Of a DNA stretch of 40,486 nucleotides, positions 25,960-34,265 are shown one piece after another. Where the stretch lies: positions 1 through 40,486 of the forward strand of contig JALSTK010000140.1 in the NCBI GenBank assembly GCA_026983775.1. Direction: 5' to 3'. Within the stretch, counting starts at the first letter, position 1. Each line of letters starts with the position of its first letter. Source of the DNA: Calditrichia bacterium (GTDB lineage: Bacteria > Calditrichota > Calditrichia > Calditrichales > Calditrichaceae). The translations under genes and the position numbers were made by a program. The notes beneath the pieces were generated by a model. That model did no database searches and had not been told where the DNA came from. It worked only from the letters and a program-made list of their open reading frames with translations.

Positions 25960-25988
25960 TTGACAATTTTGAAACGGTACAGTATCTT
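25960..25988 (+). promoter_or_regulatory. Sigma70-type promoter for the DUF2582 gene
   Basis: Consensus TTGACA at 25960-25965, 17-bp spacer, TATCTT at 25983-25988, and a transcript start expected near 25995. AAAGGAGG precedes the ATG at 26021 by five bases. The rest of the 25739-26020 gap shows nothing I can assign. Confidence 0.7.
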
Positions 25989-26020
25989 TGCCGCTCATTT
26001 AAAAAGCAAAGGAGGTCCCG

Positions 26021-26218
26021 ATGATACAATCCATTGGTGAAACAGCCGGAAAAGTATACCATGCTTTACAATCCGAAGGCCCGCTGACGTTAACCCGCTT
26101 AAAAACCAGCACGGGCCGGGATGCATTTACCTTGAACGCAGCCATCGGCTGGCTGGCCCGTGAGGATAAGATTATTGTGACCAAGAAGGGTCGCAGTGTT
26201 ACAATAGCCTTACGATGA
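26021..26218 (+). CDS. Small winged-helix protein, DUF2582 family
   Basis: 65 residues, the full length of the family (PF10771). IGETAGKVYHALQSEGPLTL forms the first helices, LKTSTGRDAFTLNAAIGWLA the recognition region, and REDKIIVTKKGRSVTIALR the beta wing. It is related to winged-helix DNA-binding domains but its target is not known. It is a monocistronic gene with its own consensus promoter, a perfect SD and a terminator, suggesting strong expression. It separates the housekeeping region from the CRISPR locus. Confidence 0.85.
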   Translation: MIQSIGETAGKVYHALQSEGPLTLTRLKTSTGRDAFTLNAAIGWLAREDKIIVTKKGRSVTIALR

Positions 26219-26220
26219 AT

Positions 26221-26266
26221 AAAAGGGAGTAGGGATGCCCCGCTCATTCCGACTCCCTTTTATTTT
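26221..26266 (+). terminator. Intrinsic terminator after the DUF2582 gene
   Basis: A perfect 10-bp stem, AAAAGGGAGT (26221-26230) with ACTCCCTTTT (26252-26261), followed by ATTTT. It begins 2 bases after the stop codon. The A-run on the left makes it potentially bidirectional. The following stretch to 26535 holds no convincing gene. Confidence 0.8.
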
Positions 26267-26535
26267 AAAAAATCTTTTCTTCGTGCTTTACTTCTTTATT
26301 CTAACTTAGTAACTTTTTATATATTTGACCTGCCTGCCGATAGAAATTTGTGTTTTGCATGTACAGGCAAGCGATCCCGACATTGGAGAACCTGTTAAGC
26401 GTTTCGCAGGAAGCGTTGATGCGGGTTAACTTCCGTTTGGCGAGTTATATAGCGTAAGTCAAATTTTCCATCCGATTAGCGAACTATGTATTTTGTTGCG
26501 GGCCGATTCCGGCCAAAGATACGAGGAGCCTTGTG

Positions 26536-27207
26536 ATGCGTATAGAAATCATTCGTATTACTTTTTTAAGCGGCCAGTTCCATCCCGCCGATATTCCCAG
26601 AATCCGGGCCTATTTTTCCAGGGTGTTTCCAGACTTCACACTTTTGCATAATCATGAGCCGAGCGGAGGATTCCGCTATGTATATCCTGAAGTTCAGTTT
26701 AAATTTATCGCCTCACAACTAATGATAATCGGTTATGGAAAAGGGTTTCGGGTGCTATCGCAAATATTCAACAGAATAAATACGGTTGAGATCAATCACC
26801 GTGAAATTGCCATTCCCGAAAAATCCATCCAAATATACAAAGACTATATAGGTATACACGATACGTTTAATCGTTTTCGTTTTATCACTCCCTGGATGGC
26901 TTTGAATCAAAAAAATTACCGGGAATTTATGCGACTCAATTCGTATGAACGAGAATTAAAATTAAATCGAATTTTATGGGGAAATTTCAAAACCGTGGCT
27001 CATGCCTTCGATTACTGGATTCCCGACCCCGACAAGATTAAGGTAAACGGCCATTTTGAAATGCGGGAAAGTCGGTTTAAAGGTAATACCATGCTGACTT
27101 TCAGGGGGGATTTTGTAACCAATTTTTGTATTCCCGAATATCTGGGGTTAGGTAAACAGGTGGCCAGGGGGTACGGGACAGTTCAAAAGACAAAAGAAAG
27201 AATATAG
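26536..27207 (+). CDS. cas6: CRISPR pre-crRNA endoribonuclease Cas6
   Basis: 223 residues from the ATG at 26536 (GAGGAG upstream). Cas6 cuts the repeat RNA and usually stays on the 3' hairpin or hands the crRNA to Cascade. The C-terminal glycine-rich loop is clear: IPEYLGLGKQVARGYGTVQK (199-218), the G-x-G-[KR]-x-x-x-x-G-Y/F-G pattern of the family. The general shape matches the Cas6b-type two-domain group. Histidines at about 38 and 40 (LLHNHEPSGG) are candidates for the catalytic residue. It is the first cas gene of the locus but is separated from cas8b by about 1.2 kb holding a repeat protein and a gene remnant. Confidence 0.85.
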   Translation: MRIEIIRITFLSGQFHPADIPRIRAYFSRVFPDFTLLHNHEPSGGFRYVYPEVQFKFIASQLMIIGYGKGFRVLSQIFNRINTVEINHREIAIPEKSIQIYKDYIGIHDTFNRFRFITPWMALNQKNYREFMRLNSYERELKLNRILWGNFKTVAHAFDYWIPDPDKIKVNGHFEMRESRFKGNTMLTFRGDFVTNFCIPEYLGLGKQVARGYGTVQKTKERI

Positions 27208-27240
27208 CTTTGCTAAGTGATTAATAATAAAAATAAGAAA

Positions 27241-27268
27241 GTATAAGGTATAGGGTATATGGTATAGG
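27241..27268 (+). repeat. Four tandem heptamers of the form GTATANG
   Basis: GTATAAG, GTATAGG, GTATATG and GTATAGG follow one another without a gap. They lie between cas6 and the Myb-repeat gene, 125 bp before its ATG. They could be iterated binding sites for the repeat protein or a slipped simple repeat. The rest of 27208-27393 is AT-rich and without other recognisable features. Confidence 0.7.
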
Positions 27269-27393
27269 GGAATGAGTAAATGGGAATTGGTCATATCGCT
27301 GCACATACTTTATACCGGACTTGTTAATTTTTCTTTAACATTGAAATTCCGATAAATTTATTGTAAGAACGTCTATAAAAGAACGAGTGATAT

Positions 27394-28137
27394 ATGAAAA
27401 GGAAACTTCGATATTGGACGGAAAAAGAGATATTGTTTTTAAAGCAGAACTATGTAGCGTATGGCGGGAAATACGTGGCGGAGAAGTTGAACCGTCCGGT
27501 GGCATCCGTATGGGCTAAAGCCAAGCATCTGGGGCTCAGTAGAAAAAATATTATAAACTGGACGGAGAAAGAAGTAGCTTTCTTAAAAAAATGGTACCCG
27601 AAACAAAATACAAAAATGATAGCGTCTTATTTGGGAAGAAACGCAGCACAGGTAAAAGCGAAAGCGACACTGATGGGGCTGAAGAAAAAGCGCATCAAAA
27701 GATGGGAAGAGTGGGAAATAGACTATTTGAAAGATCATTATCGCAACACACCTTATCAGGAAATAGCCGACTATTTGCATACAAATTACAAATCGATTCA
27801 GAGCAAAATAACTTCTTTGGGCCTGGAAACGAGAAAGACCCATAAATGGACAAACAAAGATGTCGCCTATCTTAAACAGCATTATGGAAAGATCCCCAAT
27901 AAAATATTAGCAGAAAAATTTGGTGTAAATAAAAAAAGTCTGGAGGAGATTGCCCGGCGTAAGGGCCTATCTAAAATAACCGTTAAACCCTATTCCGAAG
28001 AAGAGAAGGCCTACATAAAAGAAAACTATTATAAGCTAAAACATAAAGAAATCGCGCAAAGGCTCAATCGGACGGTAGGTGCCATAGAGGCGTTTGCAGC
28101 CAGAAGGGGTTGGATTAAAAAGGAAATTAATGAATAA
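27394..28137 (+). CDS. Protein of five tandem 48-residue Myb/SANT-like helix-turn-helix repeats
   Basis: 247 residues. Five units begin at Trp8, Trp56, Trp104, Trp152 and Tyr200, an exact 48-residue period. Each has the form (W/Y)(T/S)xxE(I/V)xFLKxxY followed by an (I/V)AxxLxR helix and a (V/I)xxKAxxLGL helix: WTEKEILFLKQNY, WTEKEVAFLKKWY, WEEWEIDYLKDHY, WTNKDVAYLKQHY and YSEEEKAYIKENY. This is the homeodomain-like fold of Myb/SANT repeats, also seen in phage DNA-binding proteins. The protein is very basic, with no nuclease or other domain. It lies in the same direction between cas6 and cas8b, downstream of four heptamer repeats. A DNA-binding role is very likely; involvement in CRISPR control is conjecture. 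Confidence 0.75.
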   Translation: MKRKLRYWTEKEILFLKQNYVAYGGKYVAEKLNRPVASVWAKAKHLGLSRKNIINWTEKEVAFLKKWYPKQNTKMIASYLGRNAAQVKAKATLMGLKKKRIKRWEEWEIDYLKDHYRNTPYQEIADYLHTNYKSIQSKITSLGLETRKTHKWTNKDVAYLKQHYGKIPNKILAEKFGVNKKSLEEIARRKGLSKITVKPYSEEEKAYIKENYYKLKHKEIAQRLNRTVGAIEAFAARRGWIKKEINE

Positions 28138-28254
28138 AAAGACAGGGTGGCGCTTCCGCTCATCAGGAGACGGCCGATTCTTAGTTTGACGGGGGAATTG
28201 CATGGATTGAGTTTATCTTTCCGGCCATAAGAAATCAGTAGAGGATTAATTTTA

Positions 28255-28404
28255 ATGAAAGACATCACAAGACAGAATCTGGAAAACATAGTTCCGGAGC
28301 GCATCTTTTGGCGTGGCGAAGATTTATATAACGAAGGCGCGGTGCGAAAAGTTAATGTTTCGGAAAGAAAAATTGCCGGAGATGTCATTTTAGTTATAGT
28401 TTAA
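28255..28404 (+). pseudogene. Truncated 5' fragment of a SWIM zinc-finger protein gene
   Basis: A 49-codon frame with AGAGGA upstream encodes MKDITRQNLENIVPERIFWR, followed by GEDLYNEGAVRKVNVSERKI and AGDVILVIV, then stops. The (F/Y)xRGxxLYxxGxVxx(V/L) pattern is the usual beginning of SWIM zinc-finger proteins, but the CxCx(n)CxH finger and all that follows are absent. It is best read as a decayed gene remnant 35 bp before cas8b. The rest of 28138-28439 is empty. Confidence 0.5.
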
Positions 28405-28439
28405 GATAGCGGCAAAATCAAGTTTTTGTTGGAGGGAAA

Positions 28440-30230
28440 ATGATTAGTAAACTCAAAGTTTTAGGGGAACTTGTGTACCAAAATGAGGGCGATGCGAACG
28501 CGCTTGGTTTAAATGCAGAACTTAAGGAAGCCAATATTATCACTTTGGATTTTGAACTTAGTGCACAAGATTGTAAATATATCGGGAATGATGTTTTGGA
28601 GTATGATCAGACTAAAAAGAACAAAATTTTATATAAAAGTGCGGGCGGCCAAACCAAATCACCTTTTCCGACCTACAACGCATTTTATAACAAGGATGAG
28701 ACAAAATGCAAGGTTAATATTGATAAATCATTTAACAAATTTTTAGTGACTATAAAAAATAATACAAAAATAAACCCGACCTTAGAACCAATCCTTGGGT
28801 ATCTGACAAACCAGGACAACCAACAAGAGGTCAAAAGCCGCATCTTCAATCATCTTAATCCGAACAAAAGTAATCTGTTTACGCTGCGAATAAACAATGA
28901 TTTAATCGGCGAGTCCGAATTTTATAAACCGATTATTTCCAAATATTTGGAATCCAAAGATGAGGAATATTTTGTTAAGTACAATACCAAATCTTTTGGT
29001 GAAAACGTAGTATGTTACACTTGTGGAGCAACGTCAGACAAACTTTACGGTTTTTGCGATACTTTTAAATTTTATTCGGCTAATGAAGCGGCTTATATAG
29101 CCGGAGGATTTCGGAAAGAAACAACCTGGAAAAATTATCCCGTTTGTCCTAAATGTGCCAACTACCTTCGTATCGGACGAGAAAAACTAAACAGCCATCT
29201 TAACAGATATTTTTATGGAAATAAATATTATCTGATTCCGGCGCCAACCATAGACAGGGGAACATTTTACGAAGTTTTAAGGGATATGGAAGAAGACTTC
29301 AGAGATCTATCTTTTAAAAAAGAACAGGAGAGCAATCAGTTATTGCGTAATGAGTTGGAAGATGAGGTCTTTGAAACCCTGGCAAAACAGCAAGACCAGG
29401 CCACATTTACTTTCTTTTTTTATACGGCGAGCAACAGTGAATTTAAAATCATTCAGGAGGCCGAAGATATTTTGCCGTCCCGTTTTCGCAGAATTCTGGA
29501 AGCAAAAAAACATGTTGAACAGTTTGATGATTTTAAAAATTTAAAAGGATTGTATAAAAAAGGAGAAGTGCACAATCTTTCTTTTAATTTTGGGATTATT
29601 AAAACCTTTTTTCCATCCAATTTCAATAATGATTTCCTCGATCTTACCACGAAAATTTTTAAAGGACAAAAGATTAGCAAATCGCTTATTCTGCATCAAA
29701 TTTCAGACCATCTGGCCAAAGGATTCAGAAATGAGAAACTCTATCACGATATAGAAAAAGCGATGATTTTTCTCAAATTTTTGTATGAACTGAATTTACT
29801 TGAACAAGAAAATTATAAAATGGAGATTAAAATGGAAAATAAGTACGAAGACTATTTCCAAAAACATCCGGAATTTTACAATGCGGATTGGAAGAAGGCC
29901 GTATTTTTAACCGGCGTTTTAGCTCAGCATGTAATGGACATTCAGTATCGGGAACGGGGCGCGGCGCCGTTTCGCAGCCGCTTAAACGGTTTAAAGTTGG
30001 ATCAGCGTGTGATTAAGCGCTTGTTGCCGGAATCCATCGAAAAGCTGGAACAGTACAAATCCAATTATTACCGCGAACTGGAAGAAGTTATTTCCCGTTT
30101 GCTGGAGAGCGGAGAACCGGAACTGCGCCAGCAAAGCGTGGACGAAATCAGTTTTTATTTTGCCATGGGCATGAATCTGAACAAACAATTTAAATCCAAT
30201 AAAGAAACGGAAGGAGATAATAATGAGTGA
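28440..30230 (+). CDS. cas8b: Type I-B Cascade large subunit Cas8b (Csh1/TM1802 family)
   Basis: 596 residues. The large subunit of the subtype I-B surveillance complex recognises the PAM and recruits Cas3. The family's zinc ribbon is visible as CYTCGATSDKLYGFCDTFKF (Cys192, Cys195) and VCPKCANYLRIGREKL (Cys236, Cys239). The C-terminal third is helical, as expected for the small-subunit-like part. It starts at the ATG at 28440, after GGAGG, and overlaps the cas7 start by 8 bp. By eye, much of the middle (roughly 28450-29860) is more AT-rich than the last 350 bp, which match cas7 in base use. This suggests partial replacement. Confidence 0.88.
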   Translation: MISKLKVLGELVYQNEGDANALGLNAELKEANIITLDFELSAQDCKYIGNDVLEYDQTKKNKILYKSAGGQTKSPFPTYNAFYNKDETKCKVNIDKSFNKFLVTIKNNTKINPTLEPILGYLTNQDNQQEVKSRIFNHLNPNKSNLFTLRINNDLIGESEFYKPIISKYLESKDEEYFVKYNTKSFGENVVCYTCGATSDKLYGFCDTFKFYSANEAAYIAGGFRKETTWKNYPVCPKCANYLRIGREKLNSHLNRYFYGNKYYLIPAPTIDRGTFYEVLRDMEEDFRDLSFKKEQESNQLLRNELEDEVFETLAKQQDQATFTFFFYTASNSEFKIIQEAEDILPSRFRRILEAKKHVEQFDDFKNLKGLYKKGEVHNLSFNFGIIKTFFPSNFNNDFLDLTTKIFKGQKISKSLILHQISDHLAKGFRNEKLYHDIEKAMIFLKFLYELNLLEQENYKMEIKMENKYEDYFQKHPEFYNADWKKAVFLTGVLAQHVMDIQYRERGAAPFRSRLNGLKLDQRVIKRLLPESIEKLEQYKSNYYRELEEVISRLLESGEPELRQQSVDEISFYFAMGMNLNKQFKSNKETEGDNNE

Positions 30231-31125
30231 AATTATCACTAATCGCAGCGAACTGCTTTTTTGCTACGACGTAACCGACGCCAACCCCAACGGCGACCCG
30301 CTTGATGAAAACAAGCCGCGCATTGACGAAGAAACGGGCATTAATTTTGTAACCGACGTCCGGCTCAAGCGCACCATTCGCGATTATTTGTTCGAATACA
30401 AGGGATTTAACGGAAAAGACGGGAAGGATATTTTTGTGCGCCCTAAATTTGTTAAAGAAGACGATGAATCCAGCGGGCTGCAGGATGGAAAATTGCGGGC
30501 TAAAGATTTTGAAGAAAACAAGGACAAAGTTCTGGCGTCCTGCATTGACATTCGCTTGTTCGGTGGTGTGCTGCCTTTGAGCGGCGATTCCATAACGTTT
30601 ACCGGGCCGGTTCAATTCAAAATAGGACGTTCCCTGCACAAGACGGACATAAAACATATACAAGGCACGGGTGCGTTTGCATCAAAATCAGGCGCAAAAC
30701 AAGCTACGTTTAGAGAAGAATACATTCTTCCCTATTCTTTCATAGCCTTTCACGGTATTATCAATCAAAACGCAGCGCAACACACTAAAATGACCGTCGA
30801 AGATGAAAACCTACTCTTAGAAGCCATGTGGCACGGCACCAAAAACCTGATCAGCCGCAGCAAGTTCGGCCAGCAGCCGCGTTTGCTGGTTAAAATCAAT
30901 TACCAAACCCCCGCCTTTTTCATCGGCGATTTGGACAAAAAAATCAAACTGACCGAATATGAAAATGAATTGAAAATCAGAAGCGTTAAAGATTTTAAAC
31001 TGGATTTAAGCGAATTAATCGAGGCCATCAATAACAGCCAGAACCACATTGCCTCGGTGCAATATACTAAGGATTCCGGCCTACAGGCGGATATCCCGGC
31101 CGATTGGCAGAAATTGACTTTATAG
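30223..31125 (+). CDS. cas7: Type I-B Cascade backbone Cas7 (Csh2)
   Basis: 300 residues that make the helical backbone binding the crRNA spacer. The N-terminus ELLFCYDVTDANPNGDPLDE is the Cas7/Csh2 hallmark (DxxxxNPNGDP), then VTDVRLKRTIRDYLFEY. The central segment carries SCIDIRLFGGVLPLSG and TGPVQFKIGRSLH. The C-terminal part has EYILPYSFIAFHGIINQNAA. It overlaps cas8b by 8 bp and is followed after 9 bp by cas5, the usual Cascade gene order. Confidence 0.95.
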   Translation: MSEIITNRSELLFCYDVTDANPNGDPLDENKPRIDEETGINFVTDVRLKRTIRDYLFEYKGFNGKDGKDIFVRPKFVKEDDESSGLQDGKLRAKDFEENKDKVLASCIDIRLFGGVLPLSGDSITFTGPVQFKIGRSLHKTDIKHIQGTGAFASKSGAKQATFREEYILPYSFIAFHGIINQNAAQHTKMTVEDENLLLEAMWHGTKNLISRSKFGQQPRLLVKINYQTPAFFIGDLDKKIKLTEYENELKIRSVKDFKLDLSELIEAINNSQNHIASVQYTKDSGLQADIPADWQKLTL

Positions 31126-31134
31126 GAGCGCCTT

Positions 31135-31848
31135 ATGCTGTTTGTCGTTTTTGACGTTTGGGCCGATTACGCCCAATTCAAAAAACCGTTTACCACCATG
31201 TCGCCGCAGACGTTCAGCATTCCAACCGGCACGGCGGTCATCGGCTTGATTTCCGCCATTATCGGATTGGATAAAAAAGAATACTGGAAATATTTCCCGG
31301 AGCATTCTTACAAATTAGCTATCGGCGTTCGGGCGCCGATAAAAAAGGTGGTGATTCCGATTAATACCCTCAAAACCACGCAGCCCAAGCATTTTTACCG
31401 CTTTCAAGAGCACAAACGAACCACGATGGAGTTTATTAAAGACGGTAAATTTAGGCTCTGGTTCGCCTGGGAAAATGAGAAACTTTTTGCCCAACTATTT
31501 GAACGTTTAAAAAGACATGAGTCCCATTATACGGCCTCGCTCGGGCTGGCCTGGAATCTGGCCAATTTCCAATATATCGGCATCCATGAAGAAGAGAAGA
31601 TTACAGCAAAGGGAGATTTTCTGGACGTTCATTCGATTATCCCCAAAAGAATGATCGGCGAGATGGAACGGATCGATTTTACCAACAGAAAAATCTTTGC
31701 CAGTAATATTCCGGTAAGGATGAGAACCGATAACAGCCGGATTGTGGAACAGTATGATGAATACTTGTTTGACAGTGATGGGAAACCCATCCGGGCTGTA
31801 ATAGATCAAGTCTTAAAGGTAGGAGGCGATCATATCATACCTCTTTAA
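31135..31848 (+). CDS. cas5: Type I-B Cascade Cas5 (Cas5b)
   Basis: 237 residues. The start MLFVVFDVWADYAQFKKPFT, followed by SFSIPTGTAVIGLISAIIGL-like sequence (here TFSIPTGTAVIGLISAIIG), is typical of Cas5, with the GxxxxxI glycine-rich motif of the N-terminal RRM. The short basic C-terminal segment ends in the start region of cas3. Cas5 binds the 5' handle of the crRNA. The 3' end contains AGGAGG (31821-31826), which looks like the ribosome site for cas3. Confidence 0.93.
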   Translation: MLFVVFDVWADYAQFKKPFTTMSPQTFSIPTGTAVIGLISAIIGLDKKEYWKYFPEHSYKLAIGVRAPIKKVVIPINTLKTTQPKHFYRFQEHKRTTMEFIKDGKFRLWFAWENEKLFAQLFERLKRHESHYTASLGLAWNLANFQYIGIHEEEKITAKGDFLDVHSIIPKRMIGEMERIDFTNRKIFASNIPVRMRTDNSRIVEQYDEYLFDSDGKPIRAVIDQVLKVGGDHIIPL

Positions 31849-31870
31849 ACTCAAATCGCATCCGGATCGT

Positions 31871-34180
31871 TTGCTGTATGATCACGTGAACGGCGTACAC
31901 CGTCTGGCCTTAAAATTGTTCGATGACGTGAGATGTAACTTTCCGGATTTTGATCGGCATGATTTGCGTAAAACGATTTCCGTCGTCGCTTTGTTCCACG
32001 ACTTCGGTAAAGCTACTTCGTTTTTCCAGAATTATATCGAAGACCCGAAGGCGCCTTCCACGGATAGTTCGCGTATGAGACGCCGTCACGGTTTGATTTC
32101 GGCTATCGCCGTCTATCAAATTTTACGAGCGCAATTTCCTGGTGATTCGCTCTTGCCGTTATTAGGTTTTATCGTTGTGCGCAAGCATCACGGAAATCTG
32201 CAAAACTATCGTAATTTGCTTCTTATTTCCGAAGAGGATTTAGGGAATTGTCTGGCGCAGGCGGAACATTTGGAATATGATGAATTACGGCGTATCTATT
32301 TTTCTTATGCAATTGACCGGGATTTGATAGCGGGCTTTAGTCTTACGGAGTTGAGAAGTTTTAGGCGCAAAGACCGTGAATTTTTTACAGAACATTATTT
32401 TGTGTTGAATTTGTTGTACTCTCTTTTACTGCATGCGGATAAAACAGACGCCATTCTGCATGAAGATTCGCCCGGGCGGCCGAAGCTGATGACAAGCGAA
32501 AGCATTCGATGTTTTAAAAAAAGTTTTGAACAAAAACCGCAAAATAGCATAAATGCGATTCGTGAAAAGGCATTTCGTTCCGTTAATCAGGCAATCGATA
32601 CCTTGGATGATACAGAGCGTATCCTATCCGTAAACATTCCTACCGGTTCCGGGAAAACCATTACTTCTCTGAATGCTGCTCTTAAACTTTGTGAAAAATA
32701 CGGGCATGATCACGTGGTCTATTGTCTGCCCTTTACTTCGGTGATCGACCAAAACTTTCAGGTGTTTGATGATATTCGAAAAACAGCCGGCCTGCCGGAA
32801 GAATCCGGCTTGTTGTTAAAACATCATCATTTAACGGATATTCGTTATCAGGTTTTGACCGATGAAAATGCGGTGAAGGAATACGGCCCGAACGAAGCCT
32901 TGCACTTAATCGAAGGCTGGCAAAGCAGGATTATTGTAACCACCTTTGTTCAATTCATGTATTCTTTGATTTCATACCAAAATGCAAGTCTTAGGAAATT
33001 TCATCGCTTCAGCAATGCGGTTATTATTTTAGACGAGATTCAGTCCATCCCGCATCACTACTGGAAGCTCATCAATCACATGTTATCCAGGATGACGCAA
33101 TGGCTGAATTCCAGAATTATTCTGGTTACGGCTACCATGCCCCTTATCTTTTCCGAGCAGGAAAAGGAGATCAAAGAATTGGTTTCGCAAAAACGAGAAA
33201 TGTTTTTAGAATTAAAGCGTATTGAGCTGGATGTTTCGCATCTGAATGAAGAAAAAATGGAATGGGCGGACTTTTGCGAGTCGGCAAAAACGGTGGTTTG
33301 TAATAATCCGGACAAAGATATTTTATTCGTAATGAATACCATTCGCTGCGCGCGGGATTTATACACGCTGTTTTCGGAAGCGGATATTCCGCATCGTCTG
33401 GAATATCTCTCTTCGCACATTATCCCTACGGAGCGGCTGCGGCGCATTGAGCGGATTAAAAACCGAGATGAGGATCGGCCGACATTGGTTGTTTCTACTC
33501 AGTTGGTGGAAGCGGGCGTTGATATTGATTTAGACATCGTTGTACGGGATTTTGCGCCTTTAGACAGTATTTTTCAAACCTGCGGACGCTGCAATCGCGA
33601 GAACCGAAATGGCGTAAAGGGCAAAGTTATCTTGTTTTCGATTAAAGACTCGAACGGTTGGACACCGGCTAACATTTATAGCTCTTTTTTAATGCAGAAA
33701 ACCAAAAAGGTTTTGGAAGGAAAGATTAATATTTCCGAATCGCAGTTTTTTCAATTGGCCAATGATTATTTTAACGAAGTGCAGGCCGGCGGTTCGCAAA
33801 CGCTATCGGATGATTTACTGGAAAAGATCGCCAAACTGAAATATTGCGATAATAATCAGAGAATTGAAATTAAACTGATAGAAGACGATTATAGCTCTTC
33901 CGTTTATATCGAATACAATGAGGAAGCCGCACAAATATGGGAGCGCTATCAGCAAACACTTACCATGGAAAACGGTTTTGAAAAAAGCACCGCATTACAA
34001 CAAATTCGTCGGAAATTAGCGGAATATATGATTAACGTTCCCCGAAAATGCGTTCCGCCGGAAGATGCTACGGGCATCTATCGCATCCCGCGGAATGACG
34101 TGCAAAAATACTACGACCCGCAAACCGGTTTTGATCCAAACGCCCAACTGCCCGAAAAAACGGAAACAATAATTCTGTAA
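31871..34180 (+). CDS. cas3: CRISPR effector nuclease-helicase Cas3 (HD + superfamily 2 helicase)
   Basis: 769 residues from the TTG at 31871. The HD nuclease has His-Asp at residues 43-44 (ALFHDFGKATSF), KHHG at 105-108 and LLLHADKTDA near 190. The helicase has Walker A PTGSGKT at 257-263, the DEIQ box at 388-391, VTATMP at 419-424, and the late motif TCGRCNREN near residue 578. It degrades DNA marked by Cascade. The open frame extends upstream to 31823. Its extra codons read SYLFKLKSHPDRLLYDHVNG, which looks like a normal Cas3 N-terminus; the matching AGGAGG is at 31821-31826. The true start may therefore be near 31832 with a non-ATG codon. Confidence 0.94.
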   Translation: MLYDHVNGVHRLALKLFDDVRCNFPDFDRHDLRKTISVVALFHDFGKATSFFQNYIEDPKAPSTDSSRMRRRHGLISAIAVYQILRAQFPGDSLLPLLGFIVVRKHHGNLQNYRNLLLISEEDLGNCLAQAEHLEYDELRRIYFSYAIDRDLIAGFSLTELRSFRRKDREFFTEHYFVLNLLYSLLLHADKTDAILHEDSPGRPKLMTSESIRCFKKSFEQKPQNSINAIREKAFRSVNQAIDTLDDTERILSVNIPTGSGKTITSLNAALKLCEKYGHDHVVYCLPFTSVIDQNFQVFDDIRKTAGLPEESGLLLKHHHLTDIRYQVLTDENAVKEYGPNEALHLIEGWQSRIIVTTFVQFMYSLISYQNASLRKFHRFSNAVIILDEIQSIPHHYWKLINHMLSRMTQWLNSRIILVTATMPLIFSEQEKEIKELVSQKREMFLELKRIELDVSHLNEEKMEWADFCESAKTVVCNNPDKDILFVMNTIRCARDLYTLFSEADIPHRLEYLSSHIIPTERLRRIERIKNRDEDRPTLVVSTQLVEAGVDIDLDIVVRDFAPLDSIFQTCGRCNRENRNGVKGKVILFSIKDSNGWTPANIYSSFLMQKTKKVLEGKINISESQFFQLANDYFNEVQAGGSQTLSDDLLEKIAKLKYCDNNQRIEIKLIEDDYSSSVYIEYNEEAAQIWERYQQTLTMENGFEKSTALQQIRRKLAEYMINVPRKCVPPEDATGIYRIPRNDVQKYYDPQTGFDPNAQLPEKTETIIL

Positions 34181-34202
34181 ATAAACGGCAATACCATAGA
34201 TT

Positions 34203-34237
34203 TTGATTATCCGGATTATGTATGTATATTACATACA
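34203..34237 (+). promoter_or_regulatory. Promoter with palindromic operator for the MNT-HEPN pair
   Basis: TTGATT (34203-34208), 16-bp spacer and TATATT (34225-34230) form a fair promoter. A perfect inverted repeat, TGTATGTA-TAT-TACATACA (34219-34237), covers the -10 box. It lies 29 bases ahead of the ATG at 34266. The MNT product carries an N-terminal winged helix, so autorepression through this site is a natural reading. Confidence 0.6.
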
Positions 34238-34265
34238 ATTGTATTAATAATGAATACATTTGCCT

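Noticed and set aside
26359-26457. 32-codon frame starting MYRQAIPTLENLLSV between the DUF2582 terminator and cas6
   Set aside because: No ribosome binding site and no recognisable family; may be chance.
26290-26530. Short inverted match TGCCTG/CAGGCA as an insertion sequence end
   Set aside because: Only six base pairs, no target duplication and no transposase fragment.
27340-27346. ATTGAAA ahead of the Myb-repeat gene as a possible CreA-type pseudo-repeat
   Set aside because: Only seven bases match the CRISPR repeat end and the flanks do not; too weak to call a crRNA-like element.
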